Part shown: positions 6,645 through 15,779 of the stretch, piece by piece
How the letters are laid out: each line of letters begins with the position of its first letter
Numbering within the stretch: position 1 is the first letter of the stretch
Assembly: GCF_019443445.1 (NCBI RefSeq)
Contig: NZ_CP080378.1
Coordinates: 4,092,001-4,156,000, forward strand
Direction: 5' to 3'
DNA length: 64,000 nt
Origin: Massilia sp. PAMC28688
Lineage (GTDB): Bacteria > Pseudomonadota > Gammaproteobacteria > Burkholderiales > Burkholderiaceae_D
Notes under the pieces: generated by a model
Database searches by the model: none
What the model saw: only the letters and a program-made list of their open reading frames with translations
What the model was told of the DNA's origin: nothing
Translations under genes and position numbers: made by a program

Positions 6645-7130
6645 ATGCCATTTACCCCGTTTCACCTCGGCGCCGGCGCGCTGTTCAAGGCTGCCGGCGG
6701 CCGCCATGTGAGTTTCCTGGTCTTCGGCGGGGCGCAGGTGCTGATGGACATCGAACCGCTGATCGGCATCATCCAGAACAAGCCGGTCCTGCATGGCTAC
6801 ACGCACACCCTGGCCGGCGCGCTGGCCATCGGCGTGCTTGCGGCGCTGATCGGCCGCCCCCTCAGCGCCGCGGTGCTGCGCATGAGCCAGGTCCCGCACT
6901 ATTACCTGACCTGGCGCGCGTCATTCGCAGGCGCCTTGCTCGGCACCTTTTCCCACGTGGGGCTGGACGCCCTCATGCATCACGACATGGCGCCGTGGTG
7001 GCCGTTTTTCGCCGGGAATGACCTGCTCAGGATCATTCCGCTCGATGTGCTGCACATTCTGTGCGTGATGCTGGGCGCGCTGGGCGGCGCCCTGGTCGCG
7101 CTGCGGGCGCAGCGCGAGGGCTTTGTGTAA
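6645..7130 (+). CDS. Membrane protein of the metal-dependent hydrolase-like (DUF457/DUF4184-type) group
   Basis: This 161-residue protein begins MPFTPFHLGAGALFKA. It has several hydrophobic helices and conserved histidine motifs: 'FHLGAG' at the start, 'LHGYTHTLAGAL' and 'GTFSHVGLDALMHHDMAPWW'. This pattern is typical of small membrane proteins annotated as inner-membrane metal-dependent hydrolases, whose activity is unproven. The ATG at 6645 is preferred because the conserved start MPFTPFH begins there. It ends 13 bases from the convergent gene at 7144. Confidence 0.72.
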   Translation: MPFTPFHLGAGALFKAAGGRHVSFLVFGGAQVLMDIEPLIGIIQNKPVLHGYTHTLAGALAIGVLAALIGRPLSAAVLRMSQVPHYYLTWRASFAGALLGTFSHVGLDALMHHDMAPWWPFFAGNDLLRIIPLDVLHILCVMLGALGGALVALRAQREGFV

Positions 7131-7143
7131 CACCCGGCCAGGA

Positions 7144-7620
7144 TCATTTTTTGCGAATCTTGTTGTGGATGTCATTGACGGCCATCAGGCCCGCCGATCC
7201 GTAAAACTTGTGATACTCGGCGACCATTTCACCATGGATGATGACGGGATCGGCGGCCACATACTTCTTCGCTTCTTCAATGTCGGATGTGGCAAGCACA
7301 AACAGCCCGCGCATATTGTTCACGCCATCGAGCGGGCCGGCCAGGGCCAGCTTTTTTTCACTGGCTAATTTGTTGATGTTGGCGAAATGGCCTTCGAACA
7401 TCCTGGTTCGTTCCGGGCCGGCTTCCATTTTCTTCGGCCCCGTTTTCAGCAGGACCAGCACATAAGAGCGCATGCCATCGTCGTTGCCTCCCAGGCTGCT
7501 GGCCAGTTCCGGGTCTTCGGCCTGCTTGAGTGGCGCGGCCGGCGTGGCCTGCTGCGCCCACGGCGCGGCCCATGGCGTGATCAGGGCGGCCAGCAAGGCC
7601 AACTGGGCGAGTTGTCGCAT
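7144..7620 (-). CDS. Exported YciI-like protein
   Basis: This 158-residue protein has a signal peptide (MRQLAQLALLAALITPWAAP, cleaved near AQQA) and a YciI-like dimeric alpha-beta barrel domain. Typical family features are 'RTRMFEGHFANINKLA', 'KLALAGPLDG', 'MRGLFVLAT' and 'YVAADPVIIHGEMVAE'. YciI-type proteins are usually cytoplasmic and of unknown function, so the exported form is notable. The ATG at 7620 has aagga seven bases upstream. The gene is divergent from hemN. Confidence 0.8.
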   Translation of the reverse strand: MRQLAQLALLAALITPWAAPWAQQATPAAPLKQAEDPELASSLGGNDDGMRSYVLVLLKTGPKKMEAGPERTRMFEGHFANINKLASEKKLALAGPLDGVNNMRGLFVLATSDIEEAKKYVAADPVIIHGEMVAEYHKFYGSAGLMAVNDIHNKIRKK

Positions 7621-7682
7621 GATGAATTCCTTATGAGTTGAACAAGGAGATTTTAGCCCAGTCACAGTGCATCTTTCGATTT

Positions 7683-7696
7683 TTGATGCAGGTCAA
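7683..7696 (+). promoter_or_regulatory. Putative FNR/ANR box upstream of hemN
   Basis: TTGATGCAGGTCAA differs in one position from the FNR consensus TTGAT-N4-ATCAA. It lies 55 bases before the hemN start. An FNR gene is encoded at 22528-23286 in this window, and hemN is a classic FNR target, so low-oxygen induction is likely. Confidence 0.75.
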
Positions 7697-7750
7697 GGAT
7701 TTTGCGCGGCCTGATCCTTAGACTCGCACCATGTTTTCATTGGAGCAGTC

Positions 7751-9166
7751 ATGCATGCACAGCAATCGGCAATTGCCACCCGTCCCCTGGAATTTGATCC
7801 GGGCCTGATCCGCAGGCTCACGGCCTCGGGGCCGCGCTACACGTCCTACCCGACAGCGGACCGCTTCAACGAGCGCTTCGCCTACCGCGACTACCTGCAG
7901 GCGGTCGCCGGCCGGCGGACCCAGGGCAGCACCCACCCGCTGTCGCTGTACGTGCATATCCCGTTCTGCGACACCGTCTGCTATTACTGCGCTTGCAACA
8001 AGATCGTGACGAAAAACCGCGCCAAGGCGGCCACCTACCTCAGTTATCTCAAACGCGAAATCGAGATGCAGGCACGTCTGTTCGCGGGCATGAACCAGGT
8101 CGAGCAGCTCCATTTCGGCGGCGGCACGCCTACCTACCTGTCCGACGCGCAGATGGACGAGCTGATGGAGCACCTGCACCGCAGCTTCCAGTTTGCGCCC
8201 GATGCCAGTGGCGAGTATTCGATCGAAGTCGATCCGCGCACCGTGTCGCGCGAGCGCATTCATCGCCTGCGCGGCCAGGGCTTCAACCGCATCAGCCTGG
8301 GCGTGCAGGATTATGATCCGGACGTGCAAAAGGCCGTCAACCGCATCCAGCCGGAGCATGAAACCCAGGCCATCATTGAAGCGGCGCGCGAAGCGGGATT
8401 TCGCTCGGTGAGCATTGACCTGATTTACGGCCTGCCCAGGCAAAATGAGACCACCATGGCTGCCACCCTGGCCAAGGTGATCGCGGCCAGCCCCGACCGC
8501 ATCGCCATCTACAATTATGCGCATCTGCCGCATCTGTTCAAGCCACAGCGCCGTATCGTGGAAGCGGATCTGCCCGACGCCGAAACGCGCCTGGCCATGC
8601 TGGGCTTGTGCATTGACACGCTGCGCCAGGCAGGCTACCTGTACATCGGGATGGACCATTTCGCCAAGCCGTCCGACGACCTTGCCATCGCCCAGCAGCA
8701 GGGCCGCTTGCACCGTAACTTCCAGGGCTATTCCACGCACGCCGACACCGATCTGGTGTCATGCGGCGTATCGGCCATCAGCGCTGTTGCGGCCACCTAC
8801 AGCCAGAACGTCAAGACGCTTGACGCCTACTACGAAGCGCTGGACCGCAACGAGCTGCCGGTGGTGCGCGGCATCCGCCTGAACATGGACGACGCGCTGC
8901 GCCGCGCCGTCATCCAGATGCTGATGTGCCAGTTCGAGCTGTCCACCAGCGCCATTGAGCAGGCATACCCGATCAGCTTTGCCGACTATTTCGCCCCCGA
9001 GCTCGAACGCCTGCGCAAGCTCCAAGCGGACGGCCTGGTGTCCATGGAACCGGGCTGGATCAGCGTGACGCCACGCGGCCGGGTCCTGATCCGCAATGTG
9101 TGCATGGTGTTTGACCGCTACCTGGCCCCGCGCACCGAAGGCCCGCGCCACTCGCGTACCATCTAG
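7751..9166 (+). CDS. hemN: Oxygen-independent coproporphyrinogen III oxidase
   Basis: This 471-residue radical SAM enzyme converts coproporphyrinogen III to protoporphyrinogen IX without oxygen during haem synthesis. It shows 'GPRYTSYPTADRF' near residue 30 and the cluster motif 'HIPFCDTVCYYCACNK' (CxxxCxxC) near residue 75. 'LHFGGGTPTYLS', 'ISLGVQDYDPDVQKAVNRIQ' and 'YIGMDHFAKPSDDLA' are also present, all characteristic of HemN rather than the HemW relatives. The start ATG at 7751 has ggagc upstream. It is preceded by an FNR-like box and followed 14 bases later by the safE-like and cco genes, whose product needs haem. Confidence 0.95.
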   Translation: MHAQQSAIATRPLEFDPGLIRRLTASGPRYTSYPTADRFNERFAYRDYLQAVAGRRTQGSTHPLSLYVHIPFCDTVCYYCACNKIVTKNRAKAATYLSYLKREIEMQARLFAGMNQVEQLHFGGGTPTYLSDAQMDELMEHLHRSFQFAPDASGEYSIEVDPRTVSRERIHRLRGQGFNRISLGVQDYDPDVQKAVNRIQPEHETQAIIEAAREAGFRSVSIDLIYGLPRQNETTMAATLAKVIAASPDRIAIYNYAHLPHLFKPQRRIVEADLPDAETRLAMLGLCIDTLRQAGYLYIGMDHFAKPSDDLAIAQQQGRLHRNFQGYSTHADTDLVSCGVSAISAVAATYSQNVKTLDAYYEALDRNELPVVRGIRLNMDDALRRAVIQMLMCQFELSTSAIEQAYPISFADYFAPELERLRKLQADGLVSMEPGWISVTPRGRVLIRNVCMVFDRYLAPRTEGPRHSRTI

Positions 9167-9180
9167 CACAGGCTTGCCAA

Positions 9181-9924
9181 GTGAATCTGTTTCCATTTTT
9201 CGTGGCGGGACTGGCAGCGAGCGTGCATTGCGTCGGCATGTGCGGGGGGATCGTCAGTGCGTTTTCCCTGGCGCCGGCGCGCCGCTTTCCGGTCGCCGTG
9301 GTCACACACACGGCGCCCGCCGCCAGCGCGGCCCTGGCCCGCTCGCTGGCCTACAACGCCGGCCGCATCGGCAGCTATGCCATGGCTGGCGCCATCGCGG
9401 GCGGTGCTGCGGGCGGGGCGCGGATGCTGGCCGGCGGCGCGGCGCTGCAGACGGCCGGACTGTGGATGGCCAATCTGCTGCTGCTGGCCATTGGCCTGTA
9501 CCTGGCGGGGGCACTGCCGCTGCTGGCGCGGGTGGAAAAATCGGGACAGGGCCTGTGGCGCCGCATCCAGCCGCTGACACGCAGCCTGCTGCCGGCCGAT
9601 ACCCCGTTCAAGCTGGCAGCGCTTGGCGCGCTGTGGGGATGGCTGCCGTGCGGGATTGTCTACAGCATGCTGCTCACGGCCATGCTGGCCGGCTCGGCGC
9701 AGGGCGGTGCCCTGGTCATGCTCGCCTTTGGCCTTGGCACGCTGCCGGTGCTGGCCACGCTCGGCGCGGCCGGCGGCGAACTGCAGCGCTACCTGCAGCG
9801 GCGTGCCTTTCGCATGGGCGCCGGCGCCCTGATTGGCGCCTTTGGCCTCCTTGGCCTGTGGCGCGCGTGGCATGGCGTGGCGGGCGGCTGGCTTGACGTG
9901 CTGTGCCTGACGGCGGCGCCATGA
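9181..9924 (+). CDS. SafE/TauE-like membrane protein linked to cbb3 oxidase assembly
   Basis: This 247-residue membrane protein starts at a GTG at 9181. The N-terminus 'FVAGLAASVHCVGMCGGIV' is the hallmark of the cytochrome-oxidase-associated 'sulfite exporter TauE/SafE' branch (DsbD-like fold). A second conserved block is 'ALGALWGWLPCGIVYSMLL'. Both carry conserved cysteines (HCVGMCGG and PCG). About six hydrophobic helices are visible. The stop codon overlaps the ccoI start (ATGA), so the two are co-translated. Members next to cco genes are thought to help copper handling during oxidase assembly; the substrate is unproven. Confidence 0.85.
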   Translation: MNLFPFFVAGLAASVHCVGMCGGIVSAFSLAPARRFPVAVVTHTAPAASAALARSLAYNAGRIGSYAMAGAIAGGAAGGARMLAGGAALQTAGLWMANLLLLAIGLYLAGALPLLARVEKSGQGLWRRIQPLTRSLLPADTPFKLAALGALWGWLPCGIVYSMLLTAMLAGSAQGGALVMLAFGLGTLPVLATLGAAGGELQRYLQRRAFRMGAGALIGAFGLLGLWRAWHGVAGGWLDVLCLTAAP

Positions 9925-12329
9925 GCGCGGTGCTGGCACCGGCCAGCTGCTTTCATTGCGGCCTGCCCACGCCTGCCGGCGCCGCCTGGGCGGTGGCGGT
10001 CAATGGAGCGAGCCGGCCCATGTGCTGCCCAGGCTGCGCTTCGGTGGCGCAGGCCATCGTCGACGCCGGCCTGGATGACTATTACACCACGCGCGACGCG
10101 TTTCCCGCCACCGCCGAGGGACCGGCCCTGGTGCCGCCGGAGCTGGCGCTGCTCGACGCCGAGCCGCGCTTGCAGGGATCGCAGGGCGCCACCGTGGACG
10201 CCATTTTCGCCATTGACGGCATTCGCTGCGCGGCCTGCATATGGCTCATCGAGGGGCGCCTGGCGCGCCTGCCGGGCGTTCTCAAGGCCGATGTCAACGT
10301 GGCCACGGAGCGGGTGTACCTGCGCTGGGATAGCCGCTGCAAGCCAAGCGACATTGCCGCGGCGCTCAAAAAGATTGGCTACGACGCCTATCCCTGCTTC
10401 AGCGGGCGCCAGGAGCAGCAGCGCGAGCAGTCGCGCAAGCGCCTGTTCCGCCAGCTGTTCGTGGCGGGCCTGTGCATGATGCAGGTGATGATGTACGCAC
10501 TGCCGGCCTACATCGCCGACGATGGCACGATGGACGCCGACATGCACTCGCTCATGCGCTGGGCCTCGCTGCTGCTTACGCTCCCGGCGCTGTTGTATTC
10601 CGCCCAGCCGTTTTTTGCCGGCGCCTGGGCCGGCGTGCGGCGCCGCATGCCGGGAATGGATGTGCCGGTGGCCATTGGCCTCGCGGCCGCTTCGGCCGCC
10701 AGCATCCTTGCCACCTTCACCGGCGAGGGCGAGGTCTATTTTGACTCGGTGACCATGTTTATCTTCCTGCTGCTGGCGAGCCGCTATCTGGAGCAGCAGG
10801 CGCGCCACAGGGCAGGCCGCGCGCTGGAGCAGCTGCGCCATGCGCTGCCCGCGTCGGCCACGCGCCTGGCGGGCTATCCGCAGTCGCGCGTGGGCGAGGT
10901 CGTGGCTGCGGCTGACCTGCGCCAGGGCGATGCCATCATGATCGCCCCCGGCGAGGCGGTACCTGCCGACGCCACCCTGATGGAGGGCGAGGCGCAACTG
11001 GACCAGTCGCTGCTGACCGGCGAAAGCTGCGCCGTGGCGCGCGCCGTTGGCGACCTGCTGCCGGGCGGCGCGGTCAACCTGGCGCAGCCGGTGGTGGCGC
11101 GCGTGGCATGCGCGGCCAGCGACAGTACGCTGGCGCGTCTGGTCAACCTGGTGGAAAGTGCCGCTGCCGGCAAGCCGCGCATTGTGCTGTGGGCGGACAA
11201 GCTGGCAGCGTGGTTCGTGGCCGGCCTGCTGCTGTTTGCGCTGGCCGTGTTTGCCGTGTGGTGGCAGCTTGACCCGGCCCGCGCGTGGCAGATTGCCATT
11301 GCCGTGCTGGTGGTGTCCTGCCCCTGCGCGCTGTCGCTGGCGACACCAAGCGCGCTGGCGGCGGCCACCGGCGCCCTGATCGAGCGCGGTGTACTGGTGG
11401 TGCGCCCGCACCTGCTGGAAACCATGCACCGCGCCACGCATGTCATCTTTGACAAGACCGGAACGCTGACCGAAGGCCGCCCGACACTGCGCGCCACGCA
11501 GGCGCTGGGCCACTTCAGTGAAGGCACCTGTCTTGCGATTGCCGCGGCGCTGGAAGAGGGCAGTACCCATCCTTTCGCAGCGCCCCTGCGCGCGGCCGGG
11601 GCGGGCCATGGCATGCTGGCCACCGGCTTGCGCAGCAGCGCGGGCCTTGGTGTTGAAGGCAGCATTGAAGGTGTGGCGTACCGGCTCGGTACTGCGCACT
11701 TTGCCGCCGGCGCGCAGCGCGCCGGCACCCCGGGCGTGAGCAGCATTTACCTGGGCAGCGAGGGCGTCCTGCTGGCGCGCTTTGATTTGGCCGACAGGTT
11801 GCGCAGCGATGCCGCAGACGTGGTGCGCCACTGCCGCGAACGGGGGCAAAGCGTCATCCTGCTGTCGGGCGACGCGCAGCCGATCGTCGACAGTGTCGCC
11901 GACGAATTGCACATCACCCGTGCGCTGGGCGGCCAGCTCCCGGACGACAAGCTGGCCTATGTCCGGGCGCTGCAAAAGAGTGGGGCGGTGGTGGCCATGG
12001 TGGGCGACGGTATCAACGACGCCGCGGTGCTGCGCGCGGCAGACGCCTCGTTTGCCATTGGTGGCGGCGCTGCGCTGGCCCAGCTCAATGCGGGCTGTGT
12101 GCTGGTGTCGGGCCGCCTGGGCGCGTTCGACGACACGGCGCGCATGGCCGCGCGCAGCATGCGCATCATCGGCCAGAACCTGGCCTGGGCCATGGTGTAC
12201 AACGTAATTGCCATTCCGGCAGCGGCGCTTGGCCTGGTCAGTCCATGGCTTTCTGCTGTCGGCATGTCCGCCAGTTCGGCGCTGGTGGTGATGAATGCAC
12301 TGCGCCTGCGCCGCGCCAATACAAGATAA
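9921..12329 (+). CDS. ccoI: Copper-translocating P-type ATPase for cbb3 oxidase assembly
   Basis: This 802-residue P1B-type ATPase has, in order, an N-terminal cysteine-rich region ('CFHCGLP', 'CCPGCASVA'), a heavy-metal-associated domain with '[13 protein letters not shown]' near residue 100, and membrane helices. The transport motif '[11 protein letters not shown]' lies near 467, the phosphorylation site '[12 protein letters not shown]' near 510 and '[12 protein letters not shown]' near 694. The extra N-terminal cysteine cluster and the location between safE and ccoS identify it as CcoI/FixI, which delivers copper for the CuB centre of cbb3 oxidase. It starts inside the safE stop codon (ATGA overlap). 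Confidence 0.95.
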   Translation: MSAVLAPASCFHCGLPTPAGAAWAVAVNGASRPMCCPGCASVAQAIVDAGLDDYYTTRDAFPATAEGPALVPPELALLDAEPRLQGSQGATVDAIFAIDGIRCAACIWLIEGRLARLPGVLKADVNVATERVYLRWDSRCKPSDIAAALKKIGYDAYPCFSGRQEQQREQSRKRLFRQLFVAGLCMMQVMMYALPAYIADDGTMDADMHSLMRWASLLLTLPALLYSAQPFFAGAWAGVRRRMPGMDVPVAIGLAAASAASILATFTGEGEVYFDSVTMFIFLLLASRYLEQQARHRAGRALEQLRHALPASATRLAGYPQSRVGEVVAAADLRQGDAIMIAPGEAVPADATLMEGEAQLDQSLLTGESCAVARAVGDLLPGGAVNLAQPVVARVACAASDSTLARLVNLVESAAAGKPRIVLWADKLAAWFVAGLLLFALAVFAVWWQLDPARAWQIAIAVLVVSCPCALSLATPSALAAATGALIERGVLVVRPHLLETMHRATHVIFDKTGTLTEGRPTLRATQALGHFSEGTCLAIAAALEEGSTHPFAAPLRAAGAGHGMLATGLRSSAGLGVEGSIEGVAYRLGTAHFAAGAQRAGTPGVSSIYLGSEGVLLARFDLADRLRSDAADVVRHCRERGQSVILLSGDAQPIVDSVADELHITRALGGQLPDDKLAYVRALQKSGAVVAMVGDGINDAAVLRAADASFAIGGGAALAQLNAGCVLVSGRLGAFDDTARMAARSMRIIGQNLAWAMVYNVIAIPAAALGLVSPWLSAVGMSASSALVVMNALRLRRANTR

Positions 12330-12339
12330 AGGTCACATC

Positions 12340-12486
12340 ATGGAATCGCTGTATCTGCTGGTGCCGCTGTCGCTGGTTATCGTGGCGCTGGCCGCCTGGA
12401 TCTTCTTTGGCGCCGCCGACAGCGGCCAGTTCGATGATCTCGAAGGCCCCGCGCTGCGCGTGCTGCACGACGACGACGCGCAGTGA
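12340..12486 (+). CDS. ccoS: cbb3 oxidase maturation protein CcoS
   Basis: This 48-residue single-helix protein begins [20 protein letters not shown]. The membrane helix is followed by '[21 protein letters not shown]', which is the CcoS signature. CcoS is needed for insertion of cofactors into cbb3 oxidase. Its ATG at 12340 lies ten bases after ccoI and has aaagg upstream. It ends about 25 bases before the FNR box that precedes ccoN. Confidence 0.93.
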   Translation: MESLYLLVPLSLVIVALAAWIFFGAADSGQFDDLEGPALRVLHDDDAQ

Positions 12487-12512
12487 CACTAAACGTTCTC
12501 ATCTGGGCGTTT

Positions 12513-12526
12513 TTGATTCACATCAA
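12513..12526 (+). promoter_or_regulatory. Perfect FNR/ANR box upstream of ccoN
   Basis: TTGATTCACATCAA is an exact match to TTGAT-N4-ATCAA. It lies 63 bases before the ccoN start, so it could act as a class II FNR site with the transcription start about 40 bases downstream. The box makes ccoNOQPGH a likely separately induced low-oxygen operon, distinct from the upstream ccoI-ccoS transcript. Confidence 0.88.
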
Positions 12527-12589
12527 GGATTTTTAAGGTCCAGAAATTTACTCTTCTGCTGTCATCGTTGTTTTCAGTGGAGAGCTTTT

Positions 12590-14041
12590 GTGGACCGAGA
12601 TTTAAATTACAACTACAAGATCGTGCGCATGTTCACGATTGCCACCGTGGTGTGGGGCGTGATCGGCATGCTGGCCGGTGTCTTCATCGCCGCCCAGCTG
12701 GCGTGGCCCGCACTCAATTTCGATGTGCCCTGGTTGAGCTACGGGCGCCTGCGTCCACTGCATACCAACGCCGTCATCTTCGCCTTTGGCATCAACGGTC
12801 TGTTCGCCACGTCCTACTACGTGGTGCAGCGTACCTGCCAGGTGCGCCTGTTCTCGGACACGCTGTCGGCCTTCACCTTCTGGGGCTGGCAGGCGGTGCT
12901 GGTGCTGGCCACTATCACCCTGCCCATGGGTTTCACCCGCGGCAAGGAATACGCGGAGCTGGAGTGGCCCATTGCCCTCCTGATCACGGTGGTGTGGGTG
13001 GTCTACGCGGTGGTCTTTTTCGGCACCATCATCAAGCGCCGGGTGCAGCACATCTACGTGGCCAACTGGTTCTTCGGCGCCTACATCATCGCCGTGGCAC
13101 TGCTGCACGTGGTCAATGGCGCGGCCATGCCGGTCACGCTGTGGAAATCCTATTCGGCCTACTCGGGTGTGCAGGACGCCATGATCCAGTGGTGGTACGG
13201 CCACAATGCGGTCGGCTTCATCCTCACCGCCGGCTACCTGGGCATGGTCTACTACTTCATTCCCAAGCAGGCCAACCGCCCCGTGTATTCGTATCGCCTG
13301 TCGATCGTCCACTTCTGGGCCCTGATCTTCACCTACATGTGGGCCGGCCCGCACCACCTGCACTACACCGCACTGCCTGACTGGACCCAGTCGATCGGCA
13401 TGGTGTTTTCGCTGATCCTGCTGGCACCGTCGTGGGGCGGCATGATCAACGGCATGATGACGCTGTCTGGCGCCTGGCACAAGCTGCGCACCGATCCGAT
13501 CCTGAAGTTCCTGATCGTGTCGCTCTCGTTCTACGGCATGGCCACCTTTGAAGGCCCGATGATGTCGATCAAGACCATCAACTCGCTGTCGCACTACACC
13601 GACTGGGGCATCGCCCACGTTCACGGCGGCGCGCTGGGCTGGGTGGGCTTCATCACCATGGGTTCGATCTACTACCTGATTCCCCGCCTGGCGGGCAAGA
13701 AGCAGATGTACAGCACTCAACTGATCGACGTGCACTTCTGGGTCGCCACCATCGGCATCGTGCTGTACATCGCCTCCATGTGGATTGCCGGCGTGATGCA
13801 GGGCCTGATGTGGCGCGCGGTCAATCCGGACGGCACCCTGACCTACACCTTCGTGGAAAGCGTCAAGGCGACCTACCCGTACTACGTGATCCGCTTTACC
13901 GGTGGCTTCCTGTACCTGGCGGGCATGCTGGTCATGGCCTACAACACCTGGCAGACCATGCGCGGCACGGTGGTATCGCCCGCGCGCATTGCGCAGCCGG
14001 TTGCCGCCCACGGCAAGGTCCATGAAGAGACCTTTGCCTGA
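12590..14041 (+). CDS. ccoN: cbb3-type cytochrome c oxidase subunit I
   Basis: This 483-residue catalytic subunit carries the haem b/haem b3-CuB centre, with about 12 membrane helices. Conserved histidine regions are visible: '[18 protein letters not shown]', '[18 protein letters not shown]', '[16 protein letters not shown]' and '[16 protein letters not shown]'. The start is taken as the GTG at 12590, preceded by ggaga at good spacing; earlier in-frame ATG codons would overlap ccoS and the FNR box. The protein begins [15 protein letters not shown] (initiator read as Met). Confidence 0.97.
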   Translation: MDRDLNYNYKIVRMFTIATVVWGVIGMLAGVFIAAQLAWPALNFDVPWLSYGRLRPLHTNAVIFAFGINGLFATSYYVVQRTCQVRLFSDTLSAFTFWGWQAVLVLATITLPMGFTRGKEYAELEWPIALLITVVWVVYAVVFFGTIIKRRVQHIYVANWFFGAYIIAVALLHVVNGAAMPVTLWKSYSAYSGVQDAMIQWWYGHNAVGFILTAGYLGMVYYFIPKQANRPVYSYRLSIVHFWALIFTYMWAGPHHLHYTALPDWTQSIGMVFSLILLAPSWGGMINGMMTLSGAWHKLRTDPILKFLIVSLSFYGMATFEGPMMSIKTINSLSHYTDWGIAHVHGGALGWVGFITMGSIYYLIPRLAGKKQMYSTQLIDVHFWVATIGIVLYIASMWIAGVMQGLMWRAVNPDGTLTYTFVESVKATYPYYVIRFTGGFLYLAGMLVMAYNTWQTMRGTVVSPARIAQPVAAHGKVHEETFA

Positions 14042-14076
14042 ACCACCAACTTACTTAACACAAGCAGGAGCATTAC

Positions 14077-14691
14077 ATGAAGTTCTCACATGAGTGGATC
14101 GAAACGAAGCCCTGGCTCCTGATCGGACTGGTGTTGCTGGTCATTTCGATTGGCGGCCTGGTGGAAATCGTTCCGCTGTTCTTCCAGAAGTCGACCACGG
14201 AGCCGGTGGCGGGCCTGAAGCCATATTCGGCACTGCGCCTGATGGGGCGCGATGTGTATGTGCGCGAAGGCTGCTACAACTGCCACTCGCAGATGATCCG
14301 TCCGTTCCGGGCCGAGACCGAGCGCTATGGCCACTACTCGGTGGCCGGCGAGTTTGTGTATGACCGCCCGTTCCAGTGGGGTTCCAAGCGCACCGGCCCG
14401 GATCTGGCGCGCGTGGGCGGGCGCTACTCGGACGACTGGCATCGCAGCCACCTGGACAACCCGCGTGACCTGGTGCCGGAATCGAACATGCCGGGTTACC
14501 CGTGGCTCGCCAAGGCGCGCCTGAAGCCGGAGGAAGTGACTGCCAAGATGCGCGCCCTGCAGCGCCTCAATACGCCCTACAGCGAAGAGGACATTGCCAG
14601 GGCCCCGGCCGAACTGGTGGACAAGACCGAGCAGGACGCGCTGATCGCCTACCTGCAGGGCCTGGGCACCCAGATCAAGACGAGAAATTAA
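14077..14691 (+). CDS. ccoO: cbb3-type cytochrome c oxidase subunit II (monohaem)
   Basis: This 204-residue membrane-anchored cytochrome c has an N-terminal helix ('[21 protein letters not shown]') and a haem motif '[14 protein letters not shown]' near residue 65. '[20 protein letters not shown]' and '[11 protein letters not shown]' with the probable axial methionine (SNMPGYPW) follow. It passes electrons from CcoP to CcoN. A strong caggag lies before the ATG at 14077. It is spaced 35 bases after ccoN and one base before ccoQ. Confidence 0.97.
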   Translation: MKFSHEWIETKPWLLIGLVLLVISIGGLVEIVPLFFQKSTTEPVAGLKPYSALRLMGRDVYVREGCYNCHSQMIRPFRAETERYGHYSVAGEFVYDRPFQWGSKRTGPDLARVGGRYSDDWHRSHLDNPRDLVPESNMPGYPWLAKARLKPEEVTAKMRALQRLNTPYSEEDIARAPAELVDKTEQDALIAYLQGLGTQIKTRN

Positions 14692-14692
14692 C

Positions 14693-14860
14693 ATGGCTAC
14701 CAACCTTCTAGACAGTGCAAGCAGCATCATGACCCTTATCAGCTTCCTTACCTTTGTCGGCATCCTGCTGTGGACCTTCGCCGTCAAGCGCAACCGGGAC
14801 TTCGACGCCCAGGCGGCCATGCCGTTCGCCGACGAGCCAGCGGAGGCTGACCATGGCTGA
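14693..14860 (+). CDS. ccoQ: cbb3-type cytochrome c oxidase subunit CcoQ
   Basis: This 55-residue protein has a single membrane helix ('IMTLISFLTFVGILLWTFAV') followed by a basic-acidic tail (KRNRDFDAQAAMPFADE). CcoQ stabilises the cbb3 complex. It starts one base after the ccoO stop, and its last codons overlap the first codons of ccoP by eight bases, showing translational coupling. Confidence 0.92.
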   Translation: MATNLLDSASSIMTLISFLTFVGILLWTFAVKRNRDFDAQAAMPFADEPAEADHG

Positions 14861-15779
14861 CTTTACCCACGTATTCTGGGACTACTTCATCGGTCTCATC
14901 ACCATTGCCTCCATCCTCGGCTGCGCCGTCTTGCTGTGGTCGCAGTCGGTGGTGCGGGTGCAGCCCGGCACCCACAGCGACGGCACCACCGGCCACCTGT
15001 GGGATGAAGACCTGACGGAACTGAACACGCCACTGCCACGCTGGTGGATGTGGCTCTTTTATATCACCATCGTCTTTGCGCTGGCCTACCTGGTGCTGTA
15101 CCCCGGCCTGGGCAGCTATGCGGGCAAGCTGGGATGGCAGTCGGCCGGAGCCTACAAGGAGGAACTGGTCAAGGCCGGCGCCCAGTACGATCCCCTGTTT
15201 GCGGGGTATGCAAGGCAGCCGATCGAAAAAGTGGCGCACGACCCCAAGGCGCAGATGATCGGCGAGCGCCTGTTTTTGACCTATTGCGCCGGCTGCCACG
15301 GCTCCGATGCGCGCGGCAACAAGGGCTATCCCAACCTGACCGACCGGGACTGGCTCCATGGCGGCAGTCCGGACGCCATCAAGGCCAGCATCATGCGCGG
15401 GCGCACCGGCGTGATGCCGGCCATGGCCAGCGCGCTGGGCTCGGAGCAGGATGTGCGCGATGTGGCCCATTACGTGCGCAGCCTGTCGGGCGCACCGGCC
15501 GATCCGATCCGCAGCGCCTTTGGCAAGGCGCGCTTCGGTGCCTGCATGGCCTGCCACGGTCCCGGCGGGCAGGGCAACCACACCATGGGCGCGCCCAACC
15601 TGGCCGACAAGATCTGGCTGTACGGCGGCAGCCAGGAGTCGATCATGGAATCGATCCGCAGCGGGCGCTCCAACACCATGCCGGCGTTTGACGACTTCCT
15701 CGGCGAAGGCAAGGTCCATGTGCTGGCCGCCTATGTGTGGAGCCTGTCGGCCGATCCTGTCAAGCTGGCACAAAAATGA
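14853..15779 (+). CDS. ccoP: cbb3-type cytochrome c oxidase subunit III (dihaem)
   Basis: This 308-residue protein has two N-terminal membrane helices ('FIGLITIASILGCAVLLWS' and 'WLFYITIVFALAYLVLYPGL') and two cytochrome c domains. The haem motifs are 'YCAGCHGSDARG' near residue 144 and 'CMACHGPGGQG' near 231, with likely axial methionines in 'GVMPAM' and 'NTMPAFDD'. The conserved 'DGTTGHLWDEDLTELNTPLPRWW' stretch after the first helix is typical. It receives electrons from soluble cytochrome c. The start at 14853 overlaps ccoQ; the stop overlaps ccoG (ATGA). Confidence 0.97.
   Translation: MADFTHVFWDYFIGLITIASILGCAVLLWSQSVVRVQPGTHSDGTTGHLWDEDLTELNTPLPRWWMWLFYITIVFALAYLVLYPGLGSYAGKLGWQSAGAYKEELVKAGAQYDPLFAGYARQPIEKVAHDPKAQMIGERLFLTYCAGCHGSDARGNKGYPNLTDRDWLHGGSPDAIKASIMRGRTGVMPAMASALGSEQDVRDVAHYVRSLSGAPADPIRSAFGKARFGACMACHGPGGQGNHTMGAPNLADKIWLYGGSQESIMESIRSGRSNTMPAFDDFLGEGKVHVLAAYVWSLSADPVKLAQK

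Noticed and set aside
9789..11975. Antisense open frame of 728 codons opposite ccoI
   Set aside because: The plus strand encodes a full copper ATPase with all motifs; the antisense frame has no family features.
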